A stretch of 64,000 nucleotides of DNA from CAWJKP01 sp963843465 (GTDB lineage Bacteria; Planctomycetota; Planctomycetia; Pirellulales; Thermoguttaceae). The translations under genes were made by a program, and so were the position numbers. Positions 7,283 to 16,002 of this stretch are shown piece by piece. The stretch lies in assembly GCA_963843465.1 (NCBI GenBank), contig CAWJKP010000003.1, positions 496,001 to 560,000 on the forward strand. Reading direction: 5' to 3'. The notes under the pieces were generated by a model that saw nothing but the letters and a program-made list of their open reading frames with translations, did not search any database and was not told where the DNA came from. Within the stretch, counting starts at the first letter, position 1, and each line of letters starts with the position of its first letter.

Positions 7283-9961
7283 CTACCGTTCTGCCACGGA
7301 AAGGCTTTTCACCGGCGGCTTGGCCTCCAGGGCGACCAGGCCCACGGGGGTGTGGGAGGAGAGCGTTTTGAGATAACGGTGGAGATACTGCACGGTCTCG
7401 TCGATGGTGTCGGCCTGGATCACCACCAGGTCGCCCGGCTGGGCGGCGTTGAGGCCGGCCTCGATGGCGGCGATCGCGCCGCGGATCTCCTCGATCGTCT
7501 TGGTCCGCGTGGCGGAGGCGAGGCCCTTGCGCAAGAGGCCGATGATCTCGCCTTCGGCCCGGCCGCGGAGATAGTGGTCCTCGAAGAGAATCACGCGATC
7601 GAAGTTCCGGCCGAGGATCTCGCCCTGGCGGACGATGTCGCAGTCGCGGCGGTCGCCGGCGGTGGAGTAGACGATCGTCCGCTGTTGGTGCGGCAGCGTC
7701 TCGACGGCCTCGACCAGGGCCAACAGCGCCGAGCTGTTGTGGCCGTAGTCGATGACCACCAGGGCGCCTCGGATCTCCAGCAGGTTGAAGCGGCCAGGCG
7801 ACTGTTCGAGATTGGCGGCGAAGGACTCGACGCGGGTGCGGATCACGTCCAGGGGCACGCCCAGCGACCAGGCTGCGGCGATCGCCGCCAGGGCGTTCTC
7901 CACTTGGAAGCCGATCCGTCCGCGGTGCGTCAGCGGGACGCGGTCCAACGAGATCACGACTTCCTCGCGGGCTCCATCGGCGATCACGATCGCGCCGTCG
8001 CGGACGAAGATCGCCCGGCCCCCGTTCTGGCGGTGCGCGGCCAACACGCTCTGGGCGGGGTCGCGGGCGAAGAAGACGACCTTTCCCGGGCACTTGGGGG
8101 CCATCTCGGCCACCAGTGGGTCGGCCGCGTTGAGCACGGCGTAGCCCGTGGGCATGACCACGTCGACGATCGCCCGCTTGACCTTGGCCAGGGTCTCGAG
8201 GTTATCCACGTAGGCCAGTCCGAGGTGGTCGCCCTCGGCGATGTTGGTCACCACGGCGACGTCGCAGAGGTCGAATCCCAATCCGGCGCGGAGCACGCCC
8301 CCGCGGGCCGTTTCCAACACGGCGGCGTCGACGCGGGGGTTCATCAGCACGTTGGCGGCAGATTGCGGGCCGGCACAGTCCTCGTTGTCGATGCGGCGAT
8401 CGTCGATATAGATCCCGTCAGTGCAGGTCATGCCCACGCGGCGGCCAGTGCCCTGGAGAATATGGGCGATGAAGCGGGTGGTGGTGGTCTTGCCGTTCAC
8501 TCCGGTCACCGCGGCGATGGGGATCCGGCCGCTCTGGCCGGGGGGGAAGAGCGTGGCGACGACGGCCTCGCCCACGGGGCGCGACACGCCGGCCGAGGGC
8601 TCCAGGTGCATCCGCAACCCGGGGGCTGCGTTGACTTCGACGATCACGCCGCTTTGTTCCTCCAAGGGGCGGCCGATCTCGATGGCCACGACGTCGACGC
8701 CGGCCACGTCCAGACCCACCATTTCCGCGGCGTCGATGCATCGGGCGGCCACCTCGGGATGGACCAGGTCGGTCACGTCGATGGCCGTCCCGCCCGTGCT
8801 CAGGTTGGCGTTGCGGCGGACGTTCACTCCCTGCCCGGCCGGCGGCACCGACTGCGGCGTCAAACCCTGGTCGGCCAGCACGGCCAGCGAGATCGCGTCC
8901 AGGTGGATCTTGCTCAGCGACGTGGCGTGGTCCTCCCCGCGGCGGGGGTCCATGTTGACGATCTCCACCAGCTCGGCGATGGTGTGGACGCCGTCGCCGA
9001 CGACCCGGGCAGGCTCACGGCGGGCGGCCGCCACGAGCTTGCCGCCCACGATCAGCACCCGGTAGTCGTTGCCCGGCGCGAATTTCTCCACCAGGACCGA
9101 GGGGCTTTCCTTGCGGGCCGCCTCGTAGGCCGCCAGCACCTGTTCGCGGCTATGGAGATTCGTGGCCACGCCGCGGCCCTGATTGCCGTCCTGCGGCTTG
9201 ACGACCACCGGCAGGCCGAGATCCTCGGCCGCGGACCAGGCATCCTCGGCGTCCTTGACGGGACGTCCGCGGGGCACGGGCACGCCGGCCGCCTGGAGCA
9301 ACATCCGCGTCAATTCCTTGTCCTGGGCGATCTCTTCGGCAATCGCCGGCGTGCGATCGGTCTCGGCGGCGCAGATCCGCCGCTGCCGCGAGCCGTAGCC
9401 CAACTGCACCAGGCTGCCCGCATTGAGCCTCCGACAGGGAATGCCCCGGGCGCGGGCCGCATTGACAATCGAGCGTGTGCTCGGTCCCAGGCGGGTCTGC
9501 TCGGCGAAGCTCCGCAACCGGCGGATGGTGACGCTCGGGTCGTACGGCCGGCCCTCGATGGCCGCGACGAGCAACTCGCGTGCGGCGTAGAGGCATTCCT
9601 TGGCCACCGCTTCCTCTTCGAATTCAATGGCCACCTTGTAGACTCCCTCTTCGGAAGTCTCACGAGCCCGGCCGAAGCCCACGGTGATCCCGGCCAGCGT
9701 CTGGAGCTCGAGCGTGGTATGTTCGAGGATGTGTGCGAAGTAGGTTCCCCGCCGCAGGCGCTCGAAGAAGCCGCCCCGCTCGCCCATGCTGCAGCGGTGC
9801 TCGATCATCGTGGGCAGCCAGCCCATCAGGCGCTCGTTGAAACCGGGAATCTCATTGGAAGGGGTATCTTTCAGCGAGCCCAAGTCGACCCAGACTTCGA
9901 GCACGGGGAAGTTGGCCCAGATGTTGGGACCACGAAGCACCAGTACCTTGCGGAAATCCAT
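7283..9961 (-). CDS. cphA: Cyanophycin synthetase
   Basis: CphA polymerises aspartate and arginine into the storage polymer cyanophycin, using ATP. The 892-residue length is normal. The family N-terminal domain is followed by an ATP-grasp domain (about 220-480; VVVKPQDGNQGRGVATN and VIVEVNAAPG) and a Mur-ligase-like domain with P-loop AVTGVNGKTTTTRF and a later VVIDYGHNSSAL. The ATG at 9961 gives MDFRKVLVLRGPNIWA, the usual start. An ABC exporter and a DUF1854 protein, both known neighbours of cphA in planctomycetes, are divergently transcribed next to it. No cyanophycinase is in the window. Confidence 0.96.
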   Translation of the reverse strand: MDFRKVLVLRGPNIWANFPVLEVWVDLGSLKDTPSNEIPGFNERLMGWLPTMIEHRCSMGERGGFFERLRRGTYFAHILEHTTLELQTLAGITVGFGRARETSEEGVYKVAIEFEEEAVAKECLYAARELLVAAIEGRPYDPSVTIRRLRSFAEQTRLGPSTRSIVNAARARGIPCRRLNAGSLVQLGYGSRQRRICAAETDRTPAIAEEIAQDKELTRMLLQAAGVPVPRGRPVKDAEDAWSAAEDLGLPVVVKPQDGNQGRGVATNLHSREQVLAAYEAARKESPSVLVEKFAPGNDYRVLIVGGKLVAAARREPARVVGDGVHTIAELVEIVNMDPRRGEDHATSLSKIHLDAISLAVLADQGLTPQSVPPAGQGVNVRRNANLSTGGTAIDVTDLVHPEVAARCIDAAEMVGLDVAGVDVVAIEIGRPLEEQSGVIVEVNAAPGLRMHLEPSAGVSRPVGEAVVATLFPPGQSGRIPIAAVTGVNGKTTTTRFIAHILQGTGRRVGMTCTDGIYIDDRRIDNEDCAGPQSAANVLMNPRVDAAVLETARGGVLRAGLGFDLCDVAVVTNIAEGDHLGLAYVDNLETLAKVKRAIVDVVMPTGYAVLNAADPLVAEMAPKCPGKVVFFARDPAQSVLAAHRQNGGRAIFVRDGAIVIADGAREEVVISLDRVPLTHRGRIGFQVENALAAIAAAWSLGVPLDVIRTRVESFAANLEQSPGRFNLLEIRGALVVIDYGHNSSALLALVEAVETLPHQQRTIVYSTAGDRRDCDIVRQGEILGRNFDRVILFEDHYLRGRAEGEIIGLLRKGLASATRTKTIEEIRGAIAAIEAGLNAAQPGDLVVIQADTIDETVQYLHRYLKTLSSHTPVGLVALEAKPPVKSLSVAER

Positions 9962-10393
9962 AGCTCATCCAGTCGAAGCGGGAAACCTGAGACCTTGCAG
10001 GATCGGCAGCGCGTTGGCCAACAGCGGTCTGCGGTACAAGCTGCACGTTACGAGTTGCCTAGCTGGCGCAGAATCCGTGGGAAGCTTGTTGAAGACCCCT
10101 ACGACATAGCGCCGCTGGGAAACCATTATCGGTTGTCGATGTCGTTCATACGTTAACGATAGGGCGCTTTTTTGCGGGAGGGAGCAGTCCGTGCCTGAAT
10201 CAGGGAGGTTCGCCGGATGATCCACGACCGGCCGCGCGAGCTGCGCGTATTCGTGCCCCCTTCGTGCTCCAAGCTGCCGAATAGTATGATAGTATAATTG
10301 TCCCTGAGTCGCGGTCTAGTGTATTTGACCTGTTCTGCGCATTTTTCGCAGTCGGAACCGCGCTCATGGCCCCCCAAAGGAATGTTGCGGTTG
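9962..10393. other. Divergent intergenic region with possible promoter
   Basis: There is no gene between cphA and the ABC exporter. A TATAAT at 10293-10298 on the plus strand could be a -10 box for the exporter, but I see no good -35 box 17 bases before it. TTGACC at 10325 is another weak candidate. No palindromic repeat family is obvious here. Confidence 0.35.
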
Positions 10394-12763
10394 ATGCGTC
10401 CATTGCCGTCCGTCCGTGATGCCTGGCAGAATATTCCGCCCGGGCTGCGCAGCGCCGTCGAAAACCACCTCGATCCCGGAGAAACACCCGTTGCCTGGTT
10501 CGAACCGGATTTGGACGCCCGGTTGAACTATTCGTCCGGCCTGGTCGTGCTGACCGATCGCCGGGTCCTCAGCGTGGACTGGGATGAACAACTGTCCACG
10601 TCTTCTGCTACGCCGCCCGGCAGCTTGCGGTTCGAGTCGCGCGCCGCAGCCGGCGTGGCCGCCGGGGCTAACACGCCGCCCGACGCTTTGCGGTTCCAGT
10701 CCTGGCCGCTGGACGGGCTGGCCACACTTCGCACGCGAGAGTATGCCAGTGTGGGAGCCTTGGACCTGGCCGGGCCCGCCCATCAATTGGCACAGTGGCG
10801 TTATACGATCGGGCGTCCTCGGGGGCCCATCGGTTCGTCGCTCGCTTCCAGGCCCTGCAGCGAGCGCGCCAAGGCGAGGCCGAAGAACTGCCGGAGATCT
10901 CCGAATCGACCTGCCCGAGCTGCGGCGCCGCGCTGGCCGACGACGAGTACGAATGCGCGGCCTGCGCCGGCGCCGCAGCCTCCGCCGGCCAAGTCGCTCT
11001 ACCGCCTGCTGCGCTTCGCCCGGCCGCTGCGGAGCATGATTCTCCTCGGCTTCACCCTGACGCTGGCCGGCACGGCAGCCGGACTTGTGTCGCCCTACCT
11101 CACCATACTCCTGGTCGACAAGGTGCTGATCCCGGTGCAGACCGGCAAGCACGTTCCCCTCGGCCTGTTCGCCTGGTACCTGCTGGCAATGGCGGCCGCG
11201 GCGTTGGCGGCCTGGGTCCTGGGTTGGGCGCGGACCTTCGTCGTGGCCTGGGTCAGCGAGCGGGTCTCCGCCGACCTCCGCAACCGCACTTACGCCCACA
11301 TGCACTCGCTCTCCCTGGAGTTCTACAGCGCCAAGCGGACCGGCGACCTGATCGCCCGCGTGAGCACCGACACCGACCGCATCTGCTATTTCCTCTCGGT
11401 CTACCTGCTGGACGCCGTCACCGACAGCCTGATGATCCTCATGACCATCGGCATCCTGCTCTGGATCAATCCCTGGCTGACGGTGGTCACGCTCTGCCCG
11501 CTGCCGCTGATCGCCTGGATGATCTACCGCGTCCGCTGCAAGCTCCGCCGCGGCTTCCAGTTCTCCAGCCGCGTCTGGGGCGAGATGACCAGCGTGCTGG
11601 CCGATACGATCCCCGGGATCCGCGTGGTCAAGGCCTTTGCCCAGGAACGCCGCGAGATCGAGCGTTTCCGCCAGGCCAACAACCGCGTGCTGTGGGCCAA
11701 CGACCGCGTGAACACCGCCTGGTCGTTCTTCGGGGCCACCGTGGTGCTGTTGACCGACGTGGGCATGTTGGTGATCTGGGCCTTCGGCGCCTGGCTGATC
11801 TACCACGCGCACGTCGCTGCGGGCGTGCCGGCTCGGCACGCCATCACCGTGGGCGTGCTGATCGGCTTCGTGGCCTACCTCAGCCGCTTCTACACCCGGC
11901 TGGAATCGATGAGCCGGATGGTGGCCGCGGTGCAGCGGGCGGCCGCCAGCACGCAGCGGATCTTCGAGATCCTCGACCGCGTGCCCAGCGTCGCCGAGCC
12001 GATCAAGCCCGTCCACCCGCAGAAGCTCGCAGGGCGGATCGAGTTCCGCAACATCGGCTTCCGCTATGGCAGCCGGCCCGTGCTGGAGGGCGTCTCCCTG
12101 GAGATCCGCGCCGGCGAGATGATCGGCCTGGTGGGCGCCAGCGGGGCGGGCAAGACCACGCTGGTCAACCTGTTGTGCCGCTTTTACGACGTCACCGAAG
12201 GCGCGATCGCGGTGGACGGCGTGGACATCCGCTCCTTCCCCGTGGAGGAGTATCGCCGGCACATCGGCATCGTGCTCCAGGAGCCATTCTTGTTCTACGG
12301 CACGGTGGCCGAGAACATCGCCTACGGCCGCCCCGACGCCTCCCGCGACGCGATCATCGCCGCCGCCAAGGCCGCCCGGGCCCACGAGTTCATCCTCCGC
12401 CTGCCCGACGCCTACGACTCGCTGGTCGGCGAGCGCGGCCAATCGCTCTCCGGCGGCGAGCGTCAGCGGATCGGCATCGCGCGGGCCCTGCTCATCGACC
12501 CGCGGATCTTGATCCTCGACGAGGCCACCAGCTCCGTCGACACCGAGACCGAGCGGGAGATCCAACTGGCCCTGGAGAACCTGATCCGCGGACGCACCAC
12601 CGTGGCCATCGCCCATCGCCTCAGCACGCTCCGCCGGGCGGACCGCCTGGTGGTGTTGGACCGCGGGCGGATCAGCGAGATCGGCCACCACGAACAGCTT
12701 TTGGACCGCTCCGGCATCTATGCCCGGCTCTACCATGCGCAATTGGAAATGGCCGCGGGCTGA
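10394..12763 (+). CDS. Cyanophycin-associated ABC exporter (ATP-binding/permease)
   Basis: This is a half-type ABC exporter with an extra N-terminal domain (about 170 residues). A zinc ribbon (CPSCGAALADDEYECAAC) is next but is readable only in another frame between about 10815 and 10990, so the assembled frame there is shifted out and back. Six membrane helices follow (from LRSMILLGFTLTLAG), then the ATPase: Walker A LVGASGAGKTTLVNL, Q-loop QEPFLFYG, signature LSGGERQRIGIARAL and Walker B ILILDEATSS. A downstream DUF1854 gene and divergent cphA match the known cyanophycin-linked set. Starts at 10382 and 10298 are possible; 10394 has AAAGGA upstream. The substrate is unknown. Confidence 0.87.
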   Translation: MRPLPSVRDAWQNIPPGLRSAVENHLDPGETPVAWFEPDLDARLNYSSGLVVLTDRRVLSVDWDEQLSTSSATPPGSLRFESRAAAGVAAGANTPPDALRFQSWPLDGLATLRTREYASVGALDLAGPAHQLAQWRYTIGRPRGPIGSSLASRPCSERAKARPKNCRRSPNRPARAAAPRWPTTSTNARPAPAPQPPPAKSLYRLLRFARPLRSMILLGFTLTLAGTAAGLVSPYLTILLVDKVLIPVQTGKHVPLGLFAWYLLAMAAAALAAWVLGWARTFVVAWVSERVSADLRNRTYAHMHSLSLEFYSAKRTGDLIARVSTDTDRICYFLSVYLLDAVTDSLMILMTIGILLWINPWLTVVTLCPLPLIAWMIYRVRCKLRRGFQFSSRVWGEMTSVLADTIPGIRVVKAFAQERREIERFRQANNRVLWANDRVNTAWSFFGATVVLLTDVGMLVIWAFGAWLIYHAHVAAGVPARHAITVGVLIGFVAYLSRFYTRLESMSRMVAAVQRAAASTQRIFEILDRVPSVAEPIKPVHPQKLAGRIEFRNIGFRYGSRPVLEGVSLEIRAGEMIGLVGASGAGKTTLVNLLCRFYDVTEGAIAVDGVDIRSFPVEEYRRHIGIVLQEPFLFYGTVAENIAYGRPDASRDAIIAAAKAARAHEFILRLPDAYDSLVGERGQSLSGGERQRIGIARALLIDPRILILDEATSSVDTETEREIQLALENLIRGRTTVAIAHRLSTLRRADRLVVLDRGRISEIGHHEQLLDRSGIYARLYHAQLEMAAG

Positions 12764-12940
12764 AGGAAAAAGGGATGAGAGATAAGGGATAAGAGATGAG
12801 GGATGAAGAGGAAGGACGAAATCTGAAATCTGAGATCTCAGATCTGAAATCAGGGCTGAGAGCTACGAGCCAATAGCTGAGAATGGTGGGGCTTGCTGCA
12901 CTCGATCCACACTACATCCGTGAATGGCAAGAGGTTACGG

Positions 12941-13019
12941 GTTTGATATCACAATTTGTGATATCAAAGCCCGGGCTCGGCGGTGGCCCTTTGATGTCGC
13001 AAATTGCGATATCAAAGCC
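12941..13019. repeat. Two adjacent palindromes centred on GATATC...GATATC
   Basis: TTTGATATCACAATTTGTGATATCAAA and a diverged copy with GTCGCAAATTGCGATATC lie about 50 bases apart. Each is nearly self-complementary and is followed by GCCCGG. They lie in the gap between the ABC exporter and the DUF1854 gene. They could be operator sites or a short repeat element. Confidence 0.75.
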
Positions 13020-13049
13020 CGGCCGGCCACATGCAGGGAGAAGGGATAG

Positions 13050-13126
13050 TAGGTCCTGCCGGGCAGGACTTTGCGCACGGACAACGTCTGTTCGTGGTTC
13101 AAGTCCCTTCCGGCAGAAGGGACCTA
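13050..13126. repeat. MITE-like element with AGTAGGTCC ends
   Basis: The sequence starts AGTAGGTCCTGCCGG and ends CCGGCAGAAGGGACCTACT, giving imperfect terminal inverted repeats around a short centre. It sits just upstream of the DUF1854 gene. No coding potential is seen. Confidence 0.6.
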
Positions 13127-13162
13127 CTTGTTGAAGACAATGAGGACTTGCTGAGAAAAACC

Positions 13163-13663
13163 ATGACCCCTGACACGCTCTCCTCTCAACCCACGGCGGA
13201 CAGCCCCCGCGCGCTCTACCGCGACGCCTTCGCCCGGCTTGTGATGATCGACGCGGCCGGTCAGGAATACGTGGGCGTGGAGGTGGTCCGCGCGTTTCCC
13301 ATCTCCCAGCCCGATCGCTGGATCTCGATCTGCGATGCCGACGGTCACGAGATCCTCGCGCTGGACGACATCGGCCAGCTCTCCCAGGAAATCCGTACAG
13401 TCCTGCTGGATGAACTGGCCAAACGGGAGTTCGTTCCGGTCATCCGGCGGATCGTCAAGGTCCGGGACCAGACCAACCCGCAGGAGTGGCACGTGGTGAC
13501 CGATCGCGGGCCGACGAGCTTCTGCGTCGACAGCGACGAAGACATCCGCCGCCTCGAGCCGCGGCAGGTGTTGATCGTCGACGGCCACGGCATCCGCTAC
13601 TTGATTCCCGACACTCGCCAGTTGGACTCCCATAGCCGGCGGATCCTCGATCGCTACGAGTGA
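13163..13663 (+). CDS. DUF1854 protein, cyanophycin-metabolism associated
   Basis: The 166-residue protein begins MTPDTLSSQPTAD. Its core (YRDAFARLVMIDAAGQEYVG, FPISQPDRWISICDADG, VRDQTNPQEWHVVTDRGPT, LIVDGHGIRYLIPD) matches my recollection of the DUF1854 family that accompanies cphA and an ABC exporter in planctomycetes. It has no signal peptide or membrane segment. The biochemical role is not known to me. It follows the exporter on the same strand after a 400-base gap filled with repeats, so it may have its own promoter. The start is chosen at the ATG that begins family-like sequence. Confidence 0.83.
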   Translation: MTPDTLSSQPTADSPRALYRDAFARLVMIDAAGQEYVGVEVVRAFPISQPDRWISICDADGHEILALDDIGQLSQEIRTVLLDELAKREFVPVIRRIVKVRDQTNPQEWHVVTDRGPTSFCVDSDEDIRRLEPRQVLIVDGHGIRYLIPDTRQLDSHSRRILDRYE

Positions 13664-13730
13664 GAAAGCGGTCAGCAGTCGCCACCCTACTTGGCCATTT
13701 CCAGCATCCCCGGAATCCGCCGGCGAGGGG

Positions 13731-15496
13731 TCATTGGGTCTCCAGGTCGTCGTCCGGCAGTAGTCGAGAAATGGCGTCCAGAACGCGAACCACCTCCGGG
13801 TGGATCTCCTCCGATCTCATGCTCCGGGCGATAAGAAAGAAGTCCCCTTTCTCCAAGGGGCGGCCGGCAGCCTCGAACATTTGGGGCAGCAACTCCTTCG
13901 AAGCGGGCACGCTGACGATCGCCGCACTGTCTGCCAACGGATTGTCGAAGAACGCCGGCGGCAACTGCGTTTTCAAGTAGTCGATCGCCTTGGATGCTTC
14001 GGACGGTGTAAACAGGTGACGCGGATCGGGAGAGAGTGTTCTCTTGATCGCATCCGGCACGACAAGATAATTCTCGATCTCGTAGCGACGCCAGCGGATG
14101 ATCACCAACCCGTTCGCGGTTAGCTCGCGGTCTGGAAGGCCCCGGTTGTCCCCGTCCAACAGCAGCAGACCGCGGATTGACGGGTGGATGGCGTGAAGAG
14201 CAAAGAGATGTCCCTTTGCCTCTCGCGGATTACGACCCTCATTGACGTGAAAGAACGGCTTGGAAAAAAATCGTTTTGCGGGATGGTTCAGCACCTGTGA
14301 CCACTCTCGCAGGATGCCAAAATCGGATTCACCCTCGCAGTACAAGACTGCCCGGCCCTGTTCGGCCAGCAGTAGATCAAGGGTCGTCAGTCGGCTCATC
14401 GCCTCGCGCACTTGATCCCGCTGGTCCGCACGGACGAGAGGATGCGGTTTCCCGAGAAACGAGACTACCCTCACCGGATCCGTCGAGTCGAGTATGACTT
14501 CAGAGTGGGTGGCGATGATCAACTGGCAATCGCGGCGCGACGCAACCGCCCGGAGACGGTCGTAGATCTGCCGCTGCAGAATCACGTGAAGATGAGCGTC
14601 CGGTTCGTCGAGCAGAAACACCGTGGCCGGTCGGGCATAAAAGAACGACAAGAGCAGCAGGACTTGATGGAAGCCACTGCCTCCGGAAGCAATGTCGAAT
14701 TTCGGCAACCCTCTCCGTCGACTGCCCTCGGCGGGGATGCCGTCCAGATACTCACAGAGGATGAACGGCAACGCCTGGCTGTACTCGGGTGGCTGTAGTG
14801 TGGCGCTGAACAAGCCCTGGACGTCTCCGACCAAAGCCGCCCAGTTGTGTTCATCGTGCGAGACCTCCAACAGAAGATTGCGGAGGATGTCTCCGGACTT
14901 GCCTCTCCCGATTTCCAGGTTCTGAGCGCCGAGGTCCATACGTTTTTCCTCGGCACCGATGCCGGAGAAGGGTGGGCAATGGACGAGGGACAAGTCCAAC
15001 GCTTGCTCCGGAATGTCGGTCTCGCCACGCTCTACCGGCTTCACGTAGATCAACTCGGTACTCTGGTAACGCAGTTCCATCGTGAGCGACCAAGGTTCGG
15101 CCTGCGTCAAACCTTGCGCGCACAAACGGTAATGTGAATAAGCCGCGGTTCGCCAAGTTTCTGATCTGGTCCCAACTCCGCCTTGGAGAGCGCGGTAAGC
15201 GTCTGGTTCCAAAGCAAACTGAACTCCCTTAGCGGAATCGCCGTGAAATCCTTGCGAGTCACGGGCTGTCCGGTGCGCATCTTTGCGGTGCGTGGCTTGG
15301 GTTTTCCTGCTTTGTCAGTGATTACGTGGCCTTTACCCAGTCGCCAGCGCTCCAGGGTCATCGACCAGGTTGCAAGCGCCTGCAACAGCGTAGACTTCCC
15401 CGTGTTGTTGGGACCGGCAAGGACGATGCTCTCCGATAGGGTAAACTCCTGCTGCGAGAATCGTTTGAAGTTCTCGATGACGACCTTTGTGATCAT
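13731..15496 (-). CDS. OLD-like AAA ATPase with TOPRIM domain (frameshifted)
   Basis: The first part has ABC/SMC-like ATPase features: MITKVVIENFKRFSQQEF and Walker A LAGPNNTGKSTLLQAL. The rest, in another frame, has the signature DIASGGSGFHQ, Walker B TVFLLDEPDAHLH, IIATHSEVIL and a TOPRIM part with VLYCEGESDF and LLLLDGDNRG. This order is that of OLD-family nucleases, some of which act in phage defence. The break is at about 15115-15122 near GCGCGC; one missing base explains it. I see no UvrD-like partner, so a Gabija pair is not supported. It lies alone between two plus-strand groups. Confidence 0.82.
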
Positions 15497-15831
15497 TTCC
15501 GCGCACTCCCCTTGCGCCGCCTGACGATGTAGTTGTTGACGCTCTGGGCAACAAGTCCCCATTCTAGCAAACGCACCTGAGAATTCGAGATGGGCTTGCC
15601 GAGGGGCACGAGGCACGCGTAAAGCGGTTGGTTGTTGTCTTTTCGGGCGTGGTGGACAGGATGGCGTCTCCCCGTCTTCCCGTCCGTCTCTCCTCGCCAC
15701 GCCCGGAGAACCCTTGGCGTTCACGAGCCAAGGTCATAAGTCGTTATTGCAAAGGGGCTTAAGTCTCCGAACCGCGGCCCCACTCGCCGGTCGACGCCAG
15801 ACGGCCGACTTGTCGCGGTCCGGAAGGCGTG
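15497..15831. other. Gap between OLD-like gene and treS promoter
   Basis: No gene is supported here. The sequence has no member of the repeat families found elsewhere in the window, apart from the element at 15890. Confidence 0.5.
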
Positions 15832-15837
15832 TATACT
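15810..15837 (+). promoter_or_regulatory. Possible sigma-70 promoter before treS cluster
   Basis: TTGTCG at 15810-15815 and TATACT at 15832-15837 are separated by 16 bases. The predicted start of transcription is about 160 bases before treS, with a palindromic repeat in between. Confidence 0.45.
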
Positions 15838-15889
15838 GCGAGGGAGATCGTTCTTACCGGCGGGGAACCGTCCACGAAAAGGCGTTCTA

Positions 15890-15965
15890 TGTAGCAGGCA
15901 CACGCCGTGTGCCGTCTGCTGTCTCCGCCTCTAGGATGGACGGCACACGGCGTGTGCCTGCTACA
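15890..15965. repeat. Palindromic repeat, GGCACACGCCGTGTGCC family
   Basis: TGTAGCAGGCACACGCCG is mirrored by CGGCGTGTGCCTGCTACA. It lies in the leader between the putative promoter and the treS start. Confidence 0.85.
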
Positions 15966-16002
15966 TTCCGGGCCTGCCGCCTGAGGCGGAAGCGAACAGT
16001 CG

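Noticed and set aside
7274..10156. A 960-codon open frame on the plus strand opposite cphA, and similar long frames opposite the exporter (10364-12742) and treY (23648-25666)
   Set aside because: They are complements of clear genes in high-GC DNA with third-position bias; the translations are His/Asp/Gly/Val-rich without domains.
13060..13126. tRNA-like GGTTCAAGTCC near 13096
   Set aside because: No acceptor stem, anticodon arm or CCA could be drawn; the sequence belongs to an inverted-repeat element.
13731..15496. Gabija (GajA) system
   Set aside because: The ATPase/TOPRIM layout fits the OLD family broadly, but no UvrD-like GajB lies next to it.
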